NCBI RefSeq assembly: GCF_947489565.1 | Contig: NZ_CANLEA010000023.1 | Coordinates: 1 to 64,000, forward strand | Source of the DNA: an uncultured Kordia sp. | GTDB lineage: Bacteria; Bacteroidota; Bacteroidia; Flavobacteriales; Flavobacteriaceae | DNA: 64,000 bases | Direction: 5' to 3' | Shown: positions 42,037 through 51,957 of the stretch, in pieces | How the letters are laid out: each line of letters opens with the position of its first letter | Numbering within the stretch: the first letter of the stretch is position 1 | Translations under genes and position numbers: made by a program | Notes under the pieces: generated by a model | What the model was told of the DNA's origin: nothing | The model's database searches: none | Seen by the model: the letters and a program-made list of their open reading frames with translations, nothing else

Positions 42037-42612
42037 ATGCCATTTTTACTTTTAGAAAGCCTTGCTCCTGTTTCTACTTGGGAATACTTTGTTGTATTCT
42101 TGATTGGATTTGGTTGTTTTTTGATTGGCTGGATTTTTGCAAAACGTAGTTGCAAACGAAAATATGAAAAACTACTCGCCGCCGAAAAGTCAAAGAAAAA
42201 AGACGAATTTATTAATACAAGTTATGCTCCTTCCAGAGGTGTACGAGCTGTAAAAACCCGTGAACGCTCGGGAAAAGCTGTCGATTCTAAAGATTCGGAT
42301 TCGACTGAAACCGTTGATACCGAAAATTCTCCTTTAAATTTTGATAGTTTTGGCGTTGCGGATGCTTCAGAAAAAGACGATTTGAAACGTATTAAAGGAG
42401 TTGGTCCTTTTATTGAAGAAAAACTGAATACCATCGGAATTTACACGTTTGATCAGATTAGTAAGTTTACACCCGAAGATATGCAAGCCGTAACAGAACT
42501 CATTTCTTTCTTCCCAGGACGTATAGAGCGTGACGATTGGAAAGGGCAAGCTGCTATTTTGAAAAAAGGTGGCAATACCGATTTTAGCAAACGATTAAGC
42601 TCTGAAGAATAG
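42037..42612 (+). CDS. Membrane-anchored helix-hairpin-helix protein
   Basis: A 191-residue protein with one N-terminal helix (FVVFLIGFGCFLIGWIFAKR), a basic and Ser/Thr/Asp-rich linker, and a C-terminal helix-hairpin-helix-type domain: KRIKGVGPFIEEKLNTIGIY (about 123-142), TFDQISKFTPEDMQAVTELI and RIERDDWKGQAAIL. This domain occurs in predicted DNA-binding proteins (sometimes called 5' nuclease- or NADH dehydrogenase subunit E-like) and pairs with OmpA proteins in this phylum. No nuclease residues are visible. It may bind DNA or a protein at the membrane. Same transcript as the OmpA-family gene. Confidence 0.8.
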   Translation: MPFLLLESLAPVSTWEYFVVFLIGFGCFLIGWIFAKRSCKRKYEKLLAAEKSKKKDEFINTSYAPSRGVRAVKTRERSGKAVDSKDSDSTETVDTENSPLNFDSFGVADASEKDDLKRIKGVGPFIEEKLNTIGIYTFDQISKFTPEDMQAVTELISFFPGRIERDDWKGQAAILKKGGNTDFSKRLSSEE

Positions 42613-42743
42613 ATTTATTAGACTACTTAGATTTTTAGAATGTTAGACTTCTTTGAACTTTATCGTTTTTATACAATATTTAAGATTAAGGTTAGCTAAG
42701 TGAAATTGTAGCTTCCTCCTTACCTAGAATTACTCAGAATTAA

Positions 42744-42774
42744 AAAAGGGAAACTTTAAGCCAGTTTCCCTTTT
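42744..42774. terminator. Bidirectional terminator
   Basis: AAAAGGGAAACT and AGTTTCCCTTTT form a perfect 12-base stem about a 7-base loop, with A- and T-runs on both sides. It lies between the convergent HhH-protein and SPFH genes. Octamer-like TTAGACTA, CTTAGATT and TTTAGAAT precede it at 42617-42640. Confidence 0.85.
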
Positions 42775-42803
42775 CTTTTATGTATTATTTTGTTGTTCTC
42801 TTC

Positions 42804-43616
42804 TTATTGATTCCCTAAGATTAAAGGCATTCCGCTTTCTCCAGAACCAATTACAATTACTTTTGAGTTTGGCGATTCAGATAATTTTATTGTCGCTTCA
42901 ATTCCTTTGTCTTGAAGAATTTTATCTGTTAGCGAAGCACTTAAAATTTTGTTGGCATCTGCTTTACCTTGTGCTTCAATACGTACTTTTTCAGCTTCTT
43001 TTTGTGCTGTTACAAGTCTAAATTCATATTCTAAAGATTCTTGTTCTTGTTTCAATTTACGCTCAATAGCTTCTTTAATTGTTGGAGGTAATATTACATC
43101 TTCCACTAATACTTTTTTAACAATTACGTATTGTCCTTGTAGTAATTTGGTAACTTCATCCAAGATTTCTTGTTCAATAACATCTCTTTTACTTGAATAT
43201 AACTGCTCTGGCGTGTAACGACCTACAACACTTCTTGCTGCGGCGTTAATTGCTGGATCTAGTAATTCTTCTTCGTAATCTTCTCCTTTAGTTTTTATTA
43301 ATTTTCCAAGATTTGAAAACTCAGGCTCATACCATATTGTACCGTTTACTTGTACTTGCAGACCGTTTACAGATAATGTATTCATTTCGTCTGAAATTGA
43401 CTGCTGACGTACTTTACGAATAATCATATTATTCCAAGGAGCAACGATGTGAAATCCTTCTCCGTATGTTTTTTCGGTGTTAATTCCGTCTCCAAATTGT
43501 TCGAATAAAACACCACCTTCTCCAGGTCCTATGGTTACTGCTGATTTTGCAATTAGTACAATTACTACGATTACTACGATTAGTATTGGGATTCCAATTT
43601 TAGGTAATTTGTCCAT
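42804..43616 (-). CDS. SPFH/prohibitin-family membrane protein
   Basis: A 270-residue prohibitin-like protein. It has an N-terminal membrane anchor (IGIPILIVVIVVIVLIAKSA, about 6-25), the SPFH/Band 7 domain (about 28-200: VTIGPGEGGVLFEQFGDGIN, YGEGFHIVAPWNNMIIRKVR, EVTKLLQGQYVIVKKVLVED) and a helical C-terminal coiled coil (KLKQEQESLEYEFRLVTAQK, EAEKVRIEAQGKADA). Such proteins form large ring assemblies that organise membrane domains and control membrane proteases. Full length. It follows the T9SS cargo gene by 5 bases but belongs to an unrelated function. Confidence 0.92.
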   Translation of the reverse strand: MDKLPKIGIPILIVVIVVIVLIAKSAVTIGPGEGGVLFEQFGDGINTEKTYGEGFHIVAPWNNMIIRKVRQQSISDEMNTLSVNGLQVQVNGTIWYEPEFSNLGKLIKTKGEDYEEELLDPAINAAARSVVGRYTPEQLYSSKRDVIEQEILDEVTKLLQGQYVIVKKVLVEDVILPPTIKEAIERKLKQEQESLEYEFRLVTAQKEAEKVRIEAQGKADANKILSASLTDKILQDKGIEATIKLSESPNSKVIVIGSGESGMPLILGNQ

Positions 43617-43621
43617 TTCTT

Positions 43622-46339
43622 TTAGTTTTTGATTATTTTTTTAGTGATTAATTTTCCGTTTGTTAGTGTTACAGTTACTATATAGACACCTTTTGATAGT
43701 GACGATATATTAACTGTGTTCTTTTTTCTGTTTGTTTTTATAGATTCTCCAAGTAAGTTATTGATATGTATGTTGGCAATATCATTTGTTACATTGATTG
43801 TTAAAATTCCTTTTGTTGGATTTGGATATATGGTAATTTCATCTGTTGAATCTGTTGGATTTTCGATGATTAAACCTGTGTCAGAATTGTTGGTTCTAGG
43901 AAATACCAGCGATCTATCATTATAGGTATATACAATCATACCTCCATCTGTATTTCGCAAAGAAATGAGTTCATCATTATTCGTTGAAGCATTAAAGTTA
44001 CCACTTCCTAATATATTTCCTTCAATTTGTTTTTTGTGAAATGTTTCTGTTCCCAATGCTCCAATAATATAGGTACTTCCTGTTTCGTTTACATGGTAGA
44101 CTCTGTATGTTGAATTGAGATTGCTATGCATTATGATATTATCTTTTCCATCTCCATCATAGTCTCCAACAGTCAATGCTTGCCAATTATGACCTGTTCC
44201 CCAGCCTACATTTTGTGTTTCTAATGTAAATAACTCAGTAGTAGCATCTAAAGAGAATACAAAATAACCGTTATATTCATGTTTCGGAGAATTTACCAAT
44301 ACAACCAATTCATCTCCTTGTATATTATCAATAACATTTCCAGAGGCTAAACCTACAATTGTTGCATCTCCAGGTATTCCAAAAGATGTTAATAAGGTAG
44401 TTGGTCCAGCGATTCTTTGCCCAAGACCATTATATTTATAGAGTCGTAATTCTAAGTTATAGTTTCGAGCTATTACAAATTCATCTTTGTGACCTACTAT
44501 AAAATCTCCTGCGGCGGCACCTACCCAATCAGAAGCGGGTCCCCAACCGATAGCTTCTGTATCCTGAACTATACTTTCTCCTGAAATACTATATATATAA
44601 TATCCATTTTTTCCGACTTCATTTGAGACAATAACAATTTCGTCTTTATCATCACCATAAAAATCTCCAGCAGCAAGATTTCCCCAATCAAAACTACCTC
44701 CGTGAGAAAATGGCGTAAGTCCGTCATCTTTTATTTCATTATCAGCCGTTATTGTTCCTATTCTGATAGTTCCTTCTCTTCTATTCGCATATACAAATTC
44801 TTCTGTAGTATCACCATAAAAATCGCCACCATCTACACCACACCAATTTATATTGTCAGCATGTTTATGCTCAGATGCTATTGGAGCAAATAATCCTTGT
44901 GTTTTGCGTAAATGAGCAATAGTTATTCCTCGTCTAAGATTTCGTGAAAAATTATCTGCAGAGTTTAATACTGGATAGTAATTTGTAGTATTAAAATCCG
45001 AAAGCACTTGATGAATTCTAGCATCTATAGTTGTGTACTGCATCCAATAATTATATAAATACCCATCTGGAGCCTCCGTTTGAGCCATATCAAATTCATC
45101 CGCAGGATGTGTATTTAAGTTGTTTTTAAAATTCCACATATTGTTAATTGTATGCCCATTATATACACCATCATTCAGTTGTAATACATCTCTATAGATA
45201 TCGTTCAAAAATGTATTGGCATATTGTTGTACATCTGTAGCGTCAAAGGTTCCAGCAATGTTATTATCAAAACATTCATAGGCAAATGCAGCCGTTAATG
45301 CCGAATGTGAAATGTCTTCTCGTAATGGATTATCACTTCTATCTGGATCGGGATGTTCAGCATCAGCGTGCGAACTTATTAATCCATTAGGTAGTGGATC
45401 TGGATATCCCCAATACGTCCATTGTTTTATAAATCCATCATTAGGAGAATATTTTTTAATATAATTAGCTAATTGTTCAGCTTTATCTGAATACTCTAAA
45501 CTATTAGTAGCCATATATAATTGCACAAACACTCTTCCCATGCTTGCTTGCATATTTAAAGGTAATCTAGCGCCTTTAAATGTTAACAGCGCATCTGTTC
45601 CACTATGTTGTCTATAATATCCTAATGTATCTGCACCATCTACAGTAGTTTCCCAAAAAGCATTGAAATATGAATATGTCTGTTCGGCAGCGATTCGTAA
45701 CGTAGTTGCAATTTGCAAATAAGTTTGAATATCACTCTCCGTTTGACCAAAATGATTAAAGGTATTAGTCTGAATAGCAGGATTAGCTTGAATAATATTG
45801 TGAAATTTTGCAAATGTATAGATGATATTGGCGTTTCCAATAAGGTGTGGAATATCTTTACATACTGGACAGGTTGTAAACTCCCTGGTTTCATCATCCG
45901 TATTTGTATGCCAATCGTCATCTCCTCCAAAACCTTCATATCTTGGGCAGGCTTTGTTATAGTATCTGGTGGACCAAACTGGATGTAACGTAGTACTACC
46001 ATCATATGGTTCTATAGGATCATACGTTACAGTTGCAGCGCCAGAAATTGGAATGACATCACTTCTATTATCATCACGTCTGTTGAGTGTTCTATTAGCA
46101 TTCCACAAAAAACGATTTAAATAATAAGTATTCCCCGTATTTTCATACATCACTAACAAAGCATCCATTCGCATACTGACATCATAATAAAAAGATAAGG
46201 CATCATAAGCAAAGTAAGAACTAGACATGTCAATACCTTGTGAATCATTCACATAAACATCTTCATAATAATTAGGTAATTGCGCAAAAGAAATTGTGAC
46301 ATTAAAAAGTAATGCAACTAGAAGTATTATTTTTTTCAT
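43622..46339 (-). CDS. T9SS-exported protein with VCBS/FG-GAP-like repeats
   Basis: A 905-residue secreted protein with a Sec signal (1-19, FNVTISFAQ), an alpha-helical N-terminal domain (about 20-470) with many Trp, Tyr, His and Asp residues resembling an alpha/alpha-toroid glycan-active fold, and a middle (about 490-790) of FG-GAP/VCBS-like repeats such as WGNLAAGDFYGDDKDEIVIV, WVGAAAGDFIVGHKDEFVIA and WQALTVGDYDGDGKDNIIMH. It ends with a T9SS type A sorting domain (ITIYPNPTKGILTINV, SLSKGVYIVTVTLTNGKLIT). CPVC and CPRYEG cysteines appear near 128-160. The substrate is unknown; carbohydrate degradation is likely but inferred. Confidence 0.85.
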   Translation of the reverse strand: MKKIILLVALLFNVTISFAQLPNYYEDVYVNDSQGIDMSSSYFAYDALSFYYDVSMRMDALLVMYENTGNTYYLNRFLWNANRTLNRRDDNRSDVIPISGAATVTYDPIEPYDGSTTLHPVWSTRYYNKACPRYEGFGGDDDWHTNTDDETREFTTCPVCKDIPHLIGNANIIYTFAKFHNIIQANPAIQTNTFNHFGQTESDIQTYLQIATTLRIAAEQTYSYFNAFWETTVDGADTLGYYRQHSGTDALLTFKGARLPLNMQASMGRVFVQLYMATNSLEYSDKAEQLANYIKKYSPNDGFIKQWTYWGYPDPLPNGLISSHADAEHPDPDRSDNPLREDISHSALTAAFAYECFDNNIAGTFDATDVQQYANTFLNDIYRDVLQLNDGVYNGHTINNMWNFKNNLNTHPADEFDMAQTEAPDGYLYNYWMQYTTIDARIHQVLSDFNTTNYYPVLNSADNFSRNLRRGITIAHLRKTQGLFAPIASEHKHADNINWCGVDGGDFYGDTTEEFVYANRREGTIRIGTITADNEIKDDGLTPFSHGGSFDWGNLAAGDFYGDDKDEIVIVSNEVGKNGYYIYSISGESIVQDTEAIGWGPASDWVGAAAGDFIVGHKDEFVIARNYNLELRLYKYNGLGQRIAGPTTLLTSFGIPGDATIVGLASGNVIDNIQGDELVVLVNSPKHEYNGYFVFSLDATTELFTLETQNVGWGTGHNWQALTVGDYDGDGKDNIIMHSNLNSTYRVYHVNETGSTYIIGALGTETFHKKQIEGNILGSGNFNASTNNDELISLRNTDGGMIVYTYNDRSLVFPRTNNSDTGLIIENPTDSTDEITIYPNPTKGILTINVTNDIANIHINNLLGESIKTNRKKNTVNISSLSKGVYIVTVTLTNGKLITKKIIKN

Positions 46340-46358
46340 GTAAAATTGTATCAGTTGG

Positions 46359-48395
46359 TTATATTAAACCGTAAAATTTCCTTAAGAACCATTCCAATGC
46401 AAGGAATACTGCAATGAATGCCAGTAAGTATTTCCAGTCTATCAAAGATACGACCTTTTCATTACTTTTTTCAATCGTTTTGAAACGTTGATCGTTTACA
46501 AGTGCTGAGATTAGATTTTGCGAATTGTCATTGATATGAAATGTTTTTCCACTAGTGGAAGCTGCAATTGCTTGTAAACGTTGCGTATCTGCATTTAAGA
46601 ATTGTTTTTCTATATCGAATTCCAGAATTTTGAAACTTCCCGATTTACTGATATTTTTCCCTTCAGCTCTTACGGTAAAACTATACGATGCTGGCGGCAA
46701 GTTATTCAAATCGACTGTATAAAAACCTTCACTTAACAACATTGGATACGTTGTTATTTCCTCTGAATCTTTGTTTTTGATGATGGCTGTTAAATTCGCA
46801 TTCGCATCAAATTCGTACGATGGATTGAAGTATTGTGCCGTTAGTTGAATTTCACGATTTCCATAATAGAATGATTCATAACCAACAGTCAATCGCTCCC
46901 GTTTTTTATTGGACGCCAAATATTGTGCTAATTTCCCAAGAAATGTATCAAATTCAATAAAGTTTTCCTGTGCTAAAAAGCTATTTGCGCGCCATTTCCA
47001 TATATTTTCTCCTGCTAAGATGGCTGCACGCTTATTATCATCTGTATACGTTGCTAATAAGGCTGAATTCGTTGAAACACCCGAAATTATTTGCGATAGA
47101 ATGATTTCATGAGCGACATTGAATTCTATTTCACCAAAAGCATTTTCCAATGGCGGATAGTCTGAAAAATCAATGTTTTCAATTAAGAAGTTTGTATAAT
47201 TTGTATTGAGTTGTCCTTGTACTTCTTCTGTTTCTTGCAAATCATCTTTACGGAAACTTGTTTGTATGTCATTTAAGAAATTCCAATCTGTTTGCGTCCC
47301 TGTAATGGTCAATGTATTTTTTGTCAAACGCTTTACGCTTTCGTATACTTCTTGAAATTTTCGGTTTGGCTGATATAAAATGACCAATTGATACTCATTC
47401 AACAGACTTGAAGCTTCATTAGGTTTTAAAATGTCTACACCGCGTAATTCGTTGCTTTCTAAGCTTTTTTTCAGTGCACCTAAATCTGGGTGAATCATGT
47501 CTGAAATCAATGCTATTTTCACTTTTTGATCAATGACTTCTACGGCAAAATAGCGTGAATTGTTTTGTTTGTTCTTTTCAGAATCTAATGGTGTTAAAGT
47601 CGCTCGCAGTGTTTGAACTCCGATTTTGGTCGCAGATATATTTAGGTTGACTACTTTGGAATTGTTTGTTGGCGAAAACGTCAATGTTTCACTAGCCAAG
47701 CGTTTTCCATCGGCTGTTAGTACTAAATTTGTTTGAATCGTTTCGTTTCCGGTATACGTAGCAATGACTTCAACGGGAAATTTATTCTTTAAATACGCGT
47801 ATTTGTTTGCGTTCAGCTGATCGATTTTTAAATCGACATAAGTTGTTGTATCTCCTGCTACGACAGGAAATATGGGTTGTTTTATTTTTGAAGATAGAAA
47901 CTGATAATCATTTCCATAGGTTTGGTTTCCATCAGTAATTAGAATGGTTGGTGCAATGGCATCTTTGTAGAGTTTATTGATATCTTTTAGTGCTTTGCTA
48001 ATATTTGTTTGCGATCCTTTGAAGTTGATAGAATCACTTTGTTTTATTTCTTTTGAGAACGAATACGTGTCAATGTCAAATTTATCTTGAAGTTCCTTTG
48101 AGTTTTTTAATATCCCTACAACTTCCGTGACTTTTCTATCATATCCCAATTCCGCTACCGAAGAAGAATTATCAACAGCAATGGTCAATATTGGTTTTTC
48201 GGTATAATAACTTTTTTGTTTAAATTTTGGATTGATAATTAAGAGTAATAAGGCAAATACACTTAAGAATCTCAAAAACGAAAAAAGCACTAATTTTTTA
48301 GTGCGTTTTTTCGTTTTGTAATAATAGTGAAATATCGCAACAAGTGCTGATATTATAGCTGCTATACAGATGTATACGATCGTGGTCGTTTGCAA
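46359..48395 (-). CDS. VWA-type membrane protein
   Basis: A 678-residue protein with two N-terminal membrane helices (IVYICIAAIISALVAIFHYY, FLRFLSVFALLLLIINPKF), a large extracytoplasmic part and one C-terminal helix (WKYLLAFIAVFLALEWFLRK). The first soluble region (about 70-180) is a von Willebrand A-like fold with the MIDAS-type LTIAVDNSSSVAELGYDR and PTILITDGNQTYGND. A second region near 270-330 (KIALISDMIHPDLGALKKSL) and beta-rich segments follow. The layout is that of the BatA/B or DUF4159-like proteins of this phylum. It lies between the T9SS cargo gene and the small secreted protein gene, in the same direction. Function unknown. Confidence 0.8.
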   Translation of the reverse strand: MQTTTIVYICIAAIISALVAIFHYYYKTKKRTKKLVLFSFLRFLSVFALLLLIINPKFKQKSYYTEKPILTIAVDNSSSVAELGYDRKVTEVVGILKNSKELQDKFDIDTYSFSKEIKQSDSINFKGSQTNISKALKDINKLYKDAIAPTILITDGNQTYGNDYQFLSSKIKQPIFPVVAGDTTTYVDLKIDQLNANKYAYLKNKFPVEVIATYTGNETIQTNLVLTADGKRLASETLTFSPTNNSKVVNLNISATKIGVQTLRATLTPLDSEKNKQNNSRYFAVEVIDQKVKIALISDMIHPDLGALKKSLESNELRGVDILKPNEASSLLNEYQLVILYQPNRKFQEVYESVKRLTKNTLTITGTQTDWNFLNDIQTSFRKDDLQETEEVQGQLNTNYTNFLIENIDFSDYPPLENAFGEIEFNVAHEIILSQIISGVSTNSALLATYTDDNKRAAILAGENIWKWRANSFLAQENFIEFDTFLGKLAQYLASNKKRERLTVGYESFYYGNREIQLTAQYFNPSYEFDANANLTAIIKNKDSEEITTYPMLLSEGFYTVDLNNLPPASYSFTVRAEGKNISKSGSFKILEFDIEKQFLNADTQRLQAIAASTSGKTFHINDNSQNLISALVNDQRFKTIEKSNEKVVSLIDWKYLLAFIAVFLALEWFLRKFYGLI

Positions 48396-48399
48396 TAGT

Positions 48400-48936
48400 T
48401 TATTTTGTTTTTATGATTTCAAAAGATTTTAAGAAGCGGAAAATACTATTGTTATGATCTTTGTCTGCCTCACAAATTACTTGTGTGATAAACATAGAAT
48501 TTTCTACTAGATATGCATTGATGTATATAAATCCTTTTTCCATTTGAATTTTTATACTTCTACCAGGATATCCATTGAATTTGACTGGATGATCAAAATT
48601 CAAAAATCCTTTTACATTTGCCACCGCTCCTTTAACAGCACCATCTAAAACAGTATTGTTGTATTCTTCATCTGCATTTTCGAATTGTTCTTTAGGGTAA
48701 TCTGAGCGAATTACAGAATACACCATATTATCATCACCCGAAGTTGGTGCATACATAATCATGTGCATGTCTAGTTCACCAACTGCTGTATTAATTTTTT
48801 GAACAGTTCTTTTGGGTTCACCAGGAAAATAAGTTACAAAATCTAAGTCTTCTGCTTTATATTTCTCCCAGTCTTGTGCCTGTACAGCATTGAACGACAG
48901 AAAAAATACTACCATTAAAAAAAGTGCTTTCTTCAT
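48400..48936 (-). CDS. Secreted protein of unknown function
   Basis: A 178-residue protein with signal peptide (1-20, FFLSFNAVQAQ). The mature part begins DWEKYKAEDLDFVTYFPGEP and has paired strands (MHMIMYAPTSGDDNMVYSVI, GRSIKIQMEKGFIYINAYLV) and ends FRFLKSFEII, a pattern seen in small periplasmic proteins that fold like PsbP/Mog1. I do not recognise a named family. It lies 20 bases downstream of fabG, and may be cotranscribed with it. Confidence 0.65.
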   Translation of the reverse strand: MKKALFLMVVFFLSFNAVQAQDWEKYKAEDLDFVTYFPGEPKRTVQKINTAVGELDMHMIMYAPTSGDDNMVYSVIRSDYPKEQFENADEEYNNTVLDGAVKGAVANVKGFLNFDHPVKFNGYPGRSIKIQMEKGFIYINAYLVENSMFITQVICEADKDHNNSIFRFLKSFEIIKTK

Positions 48937-48956
48937 ATTATTATTGTTGTGGTTTA

Positions 48957-49703
48957 CTAAGTTAACATTCCACCGTCAACGTTGAGCACTTGCCCTGTAA
49001 TATACGCTGACATGTCGCTTGCAAGAAATACACAGGTATTTGCTACATCTTCTGGAGTTCCTCCTCTTTTTAATGGAATAGCATCTCTCCATCCTTTTAC
49101 TACATCTTCTGGCAATTTCCCAGTCATTTCAGTTTCTATAAAACCTGGTGCAATCACGTTGCTACGAATGTTTCTAGAACCTAATTCTAAAGCTACTGAT
49201 TTAGAAAAACCAATAATTCCTGCTTTAGAAGCTGCATAATTTGTTTGTCCTGCATTTCCTTTTACACCTACCACAGAACTCATATTGATAATAGAACCTT
49301 TGCGTTGTTTCAACATGGTACGTTGTACTGCTTTGGTCATATTGAAAACTGACTTTAAGTTAACTTCAATTACTTTGTCAAAATCTTCTTCTGAGATACG
49401 CATTAATAAGTTGTCTTTGGTAATTCCTGCATTATTAATTAATACATCAATCGAGCCAAACTCTTTTAATACTTCGGCAGCCAAGTCTTGTGCTTGTTGA
49501 AAATTTGCTGCATTACTTTGATATCCTTTGGCTTTTATACCTAATCCGTTTAATTCTTTTTCTAATTCGTTAGCTGCTTCAACAGATGAACTATATGTAA
49601 AAGCAACATTAGCTCCATGAGCTGCAAATATTTGCGCAATTCCTTTACCAATTCCTCTACTTGCGCCTGTAATGATGGCTGTTTTGCCTTCTAGTAATTT
49701 CAT
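48957..49703 (-). CDS. fabG: 3-oxoacyl-ACP reductase FabG
   Basis: A 248-residue short-chain dehydrogenase that reduces 3-ketoacyl-ACP with NADPH in fatty acid elongation. The NADP-binding site is TGASRGIGKGIA (12-23), followed by NNAG (90-93). The catalytic triad is Ser 143 in INMSSVVGVKG, Tyr 156 and Lys 160 in GQTNYAASKAGI, and the C-terminal GQVLNVDGGMLT is typical of FabG. Length equals that of other FabG proteins. A strong promoter lies at 49732-49761. Confidence 0.95.
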   Translation of the reverse strand: MKLLEGKTAIITGASRGIGKGIAQIFAAHGANVAFTYSSSVEAANELEKELNGLGIKAKGYQSNAANFQQAQDLAAEVLKEFGSIDVLINNAGITKDNLLMRISEEDFDKVIEVNLKSVFNMTKAVQRTMLKQRKGSIINMSSVVGVKGNAGQTNYAASKAGIIGFSKSVALELGSRNIRSNVIAPGFIETEMTGKLPEDVVKGWRDAIPLKRGGTPEDVANTCVFLASDMSAYITGQVLNVDGGMLT

Positions 49704-49731
49704 ACGTAATTTATGGTTGATTTTATTTAGT

Positions 49732-49761
49732 CAAATATAGTTAGAATAGTTAGGTTTGCAA
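49732..49761 (-). promoter_or_regulatory. fabG promoter
   Basis: On the minus strand TTG (49761-49759), 19 bases, then TATATTTG (49739-49732): a perfect Bacteroidota promoter. The transcript should start near 49725, 22 bases before the ATG. Confidence 0.75.
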
Positions 49762-49948
49762 TAGTTAGTTTTAGGATTATTCATAAAATAATCAAAGGAT
49801 TCCATTCTAATAATTTCCTAAGCAACAGTTTATAAATGTATCAAAAAAAGGAAGAAGTTGTGATAATTTTATGAAAATTATAAGATTCATAGTGTAACAT
49901 TTTTTGTTTATTGGCGTCATACGGGAATATCATACAAAAAACACAATC

Positions 49949-51874
49949 ATGAGAAAACTACTGCTTTTTTCCTTAGTGATGCTTTTTATAGCATGTAAAG
50001 AGGAACCAAAAAAACAAACCGAGCTTGCAGAAATGAAACCTGCACCAAAAATTTCAGTTGAAGATTTTTTTAAGAATTCAGAAAAGACATCTTTTCGTTT
50101 GTCACCAAATGGTGAATATTTATCATACCTAGCACCTTATAAGGATAGAATGAATATTCATATCCAAAAAATTGGCAGTGACGATGTTACTAGAGTCACT
50201 AGTGTAGAAGATCGAGATCTTTCGGGATATTTCTGGGCAAACAATGACCGTTTGGTATATATTAGAGATAAAGGAGGTAACGAAAATTTTCACCTTTTTG
50301 CTGTAAATAAAGATGGAAGTAACGAAAAAGACTTAACACCTTTTGATGGTGTGCGTTCACAAATTATTGATGCACTTGAAGAAAATCAGGCAGAAATGAT
50401 TATTGGATTGAACAAAAGAATTCCACAAGTATTTGATCCGTATCGCCTGAATATTAATACTGGAGAAATGAACATTCTTTATGAAAACCCAGGAAATATT
50501 ACAGGTTGGCAAACAGATCACGATGGAAAATTACGTTTAGCGTATATGACCAATGGTGTTGATAATACTATTTTATACAGACCAACAGAAGATGCTCCTT
50601 TTAAGGAAGTAATTACTACAAACTTTAAACAAACCTTAGCACCACAATACTTCGATTTTGACAATGGCGATGTTGTGTACGCAGCTTCTAACTTAGGAAG
50701 AGATAAAGCAGCAATTGTAAAATATGATTTAAAAAATAATACAGAAATTGAAGAGATTTTTGTAGACACAGAAGTTGATGTTGATGGTATATCGTATTCT
50801 TCAAAAAGAAAAGTTCCAACATTCATCAGCTATACTAGAGCAAAATTAAACAGAAAGTTTTTGGATAAAGATGCTGAGAATCTTTTTAAAATGCTCGAAG
50901 AAAAGTTAGGTGCTGACAATGAATATTATCTTACTTCAAGCAATAAAGATGAAAACAAGTTTTTAATTTATGCTGGAAACGACAAAACAAGAGGAACGTA
51001 TTATTTTTATGATGCTCAAAAAGATAATTTAAAACATCTTGCTGATTTAAGTCCTTGGATCAATTCTGATCACATGGCCAACATGAAACCTATCTCCTAC
51101 ACTTCAAGAGATGGAATGAAAATCAATGGATATTTGACCTTACCTGTTGGTGTAAAAGCAGAAAACTTACCTGTTGTTGTAAATCCACACGGAGGTCCTT
51201 GGGCACGTGATAATTGGGGATTCAATCCTGAGGTACAGTTTTTAGCAAATAGAGGTTTTGCGGTACTGCAAATGAATTTTAGAGGTTCTACTGGATACGG
51301 AAAGAAATTCTGGGAAAGTTCTTTTAAGAAATGGGGACAGGAAATGCAAAACGATATTACCGATGGCGTACAATGGTTAATTAAAGAAGGAATTGCTGAT
51401 AAAGATCGTATCGCAATTTATGGTGGAAGTTATGGTGGTTATGCTACGTTAGCAGGAATTACAAACACACCAGATTTATATGCAGCAGCAGTTGATTATG
51501 TTGGTGTATCTAACTTATTTACGTTTATGGAAACGATTCCTCCATATTGGGAACCATATAAGAAAATGTTATACGAAATGGTGGGAGATCCGAATACAAA
51601 AGATAGTATTATGATGAAGGCGAATAGTCCTGTATTCCATGTAGATAAAATTAAAGCAGCATTGTTTGTTGCACAAGGAGCTAATGATCCACGTGTGGTA
51701 CAAGCAGAATCTGATCAAATGGTAGAAGCGTTGAAAAAGAACGGAGTTACTGTAGAATATATGTTGAAAGAAAATGAAGGTCACGGATTTAGAAATCAGG
51801 AAAATCGATTTGATTTTTACAATTCTATGATCACATTCTTAAACGAAAATATGCAAACTAAGATCAAAGGATAA
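49949..51874 (+). CDS. S9-family serine peptidase (prolyl oligopeptidase type), lipoprotein
   Basis: The start at 49949 gives MRKLLLFSLVMLFIACKEEP, a proper lipoprotein signal (lipobox FIAC); an upstream in-frame ATG at 49904 is less likely. The 641-residue protein has a beta-propeller (about 30-390, with RLSPNGEYLSYLAPYKDR, GYFWANNDRLVYIRDKGGNE) and an alpha/beta-hydrolase domain (about 400-641). The catalytic triad is Ser 494 in YGGSYGGYATLAG, Asp 580 in GANDPRVVQAES and His 612 in NEGHGFRNQENR. It cleaves peptides, probably at the cell surface or periplasm. It is monocistronic and ends in the terminator at 51901-51930. Confidence 0.93.
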   Translation: MRKLLLFSLVMLFIACKEEPKKQTELAEMKPAPKISVEDFFKNSEKTSFRLSPNGEYLSYLAPYKDRMNIHIQKIGSDDVTRVTSVEDRDLSGYFWANNDRLVYIRDKGGNENFHLFAVNKDGSNEKDLTPFDGVRSQIIDALEENQAEMIIGLNKRIPQVFDPYRLNINTGEMNILYENPGNITGWQTDHDGKLRLAYMTNGVDNTILYRPTEDAPFKEVITTNFKQTLAPQYFDFDNGDVVYAASNLGRDKAAIVKYDLKNNTEIEEIFVDTEVDVDGISYSSKRKVPTFISYTRAKLNRKFLDKDAENLFKMLEEKLGADNEYYLTSSNKDENKFLIYAGNDKTRGTYYFYDAQKDNLKHLADLSPWINSDHMANMKPISYTSRDGMKINGYLTLPVGVKAENLPVVVNPHGGPWARDNWGFNPEVQFLANRGFAVLQMNFRGSTGYGKKFWESSFKKWGQEMQNDITDGVQWLIKEGIADKDRIAIYGGSYGGYATLAGITNTPDLYAAAVDYVGVSNLFTFMETIPPYWEPYKKMLYEMVGDPNTKDSIMMKANSPVFHVDKIKAALFVAQGANDPRVVQAESDQMVEALKKNGVTVEYMLKENEGHGFRNQENRFDFYNSMITFLNENMQTKIKG

Positions 51875-51900
51875 TTTGCATCTATAATTTACAACTATAA

Positions 51901-51930
51901 AAAAAGCGCTTCTCTATGGAAGCGCTTTTT
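51901..51930. terminator. Bidirectional terminator
   Basis: AAAAAGCGCTT and AAGCGCTTTTT form an 11-base stem about an 8-base loop, placed between the convergent S9 and M16 peptidase genes. Confidence 0.9.
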
Positions 51931-51957
51931 GTTTGCATTATATATTTTTAAAATTGA

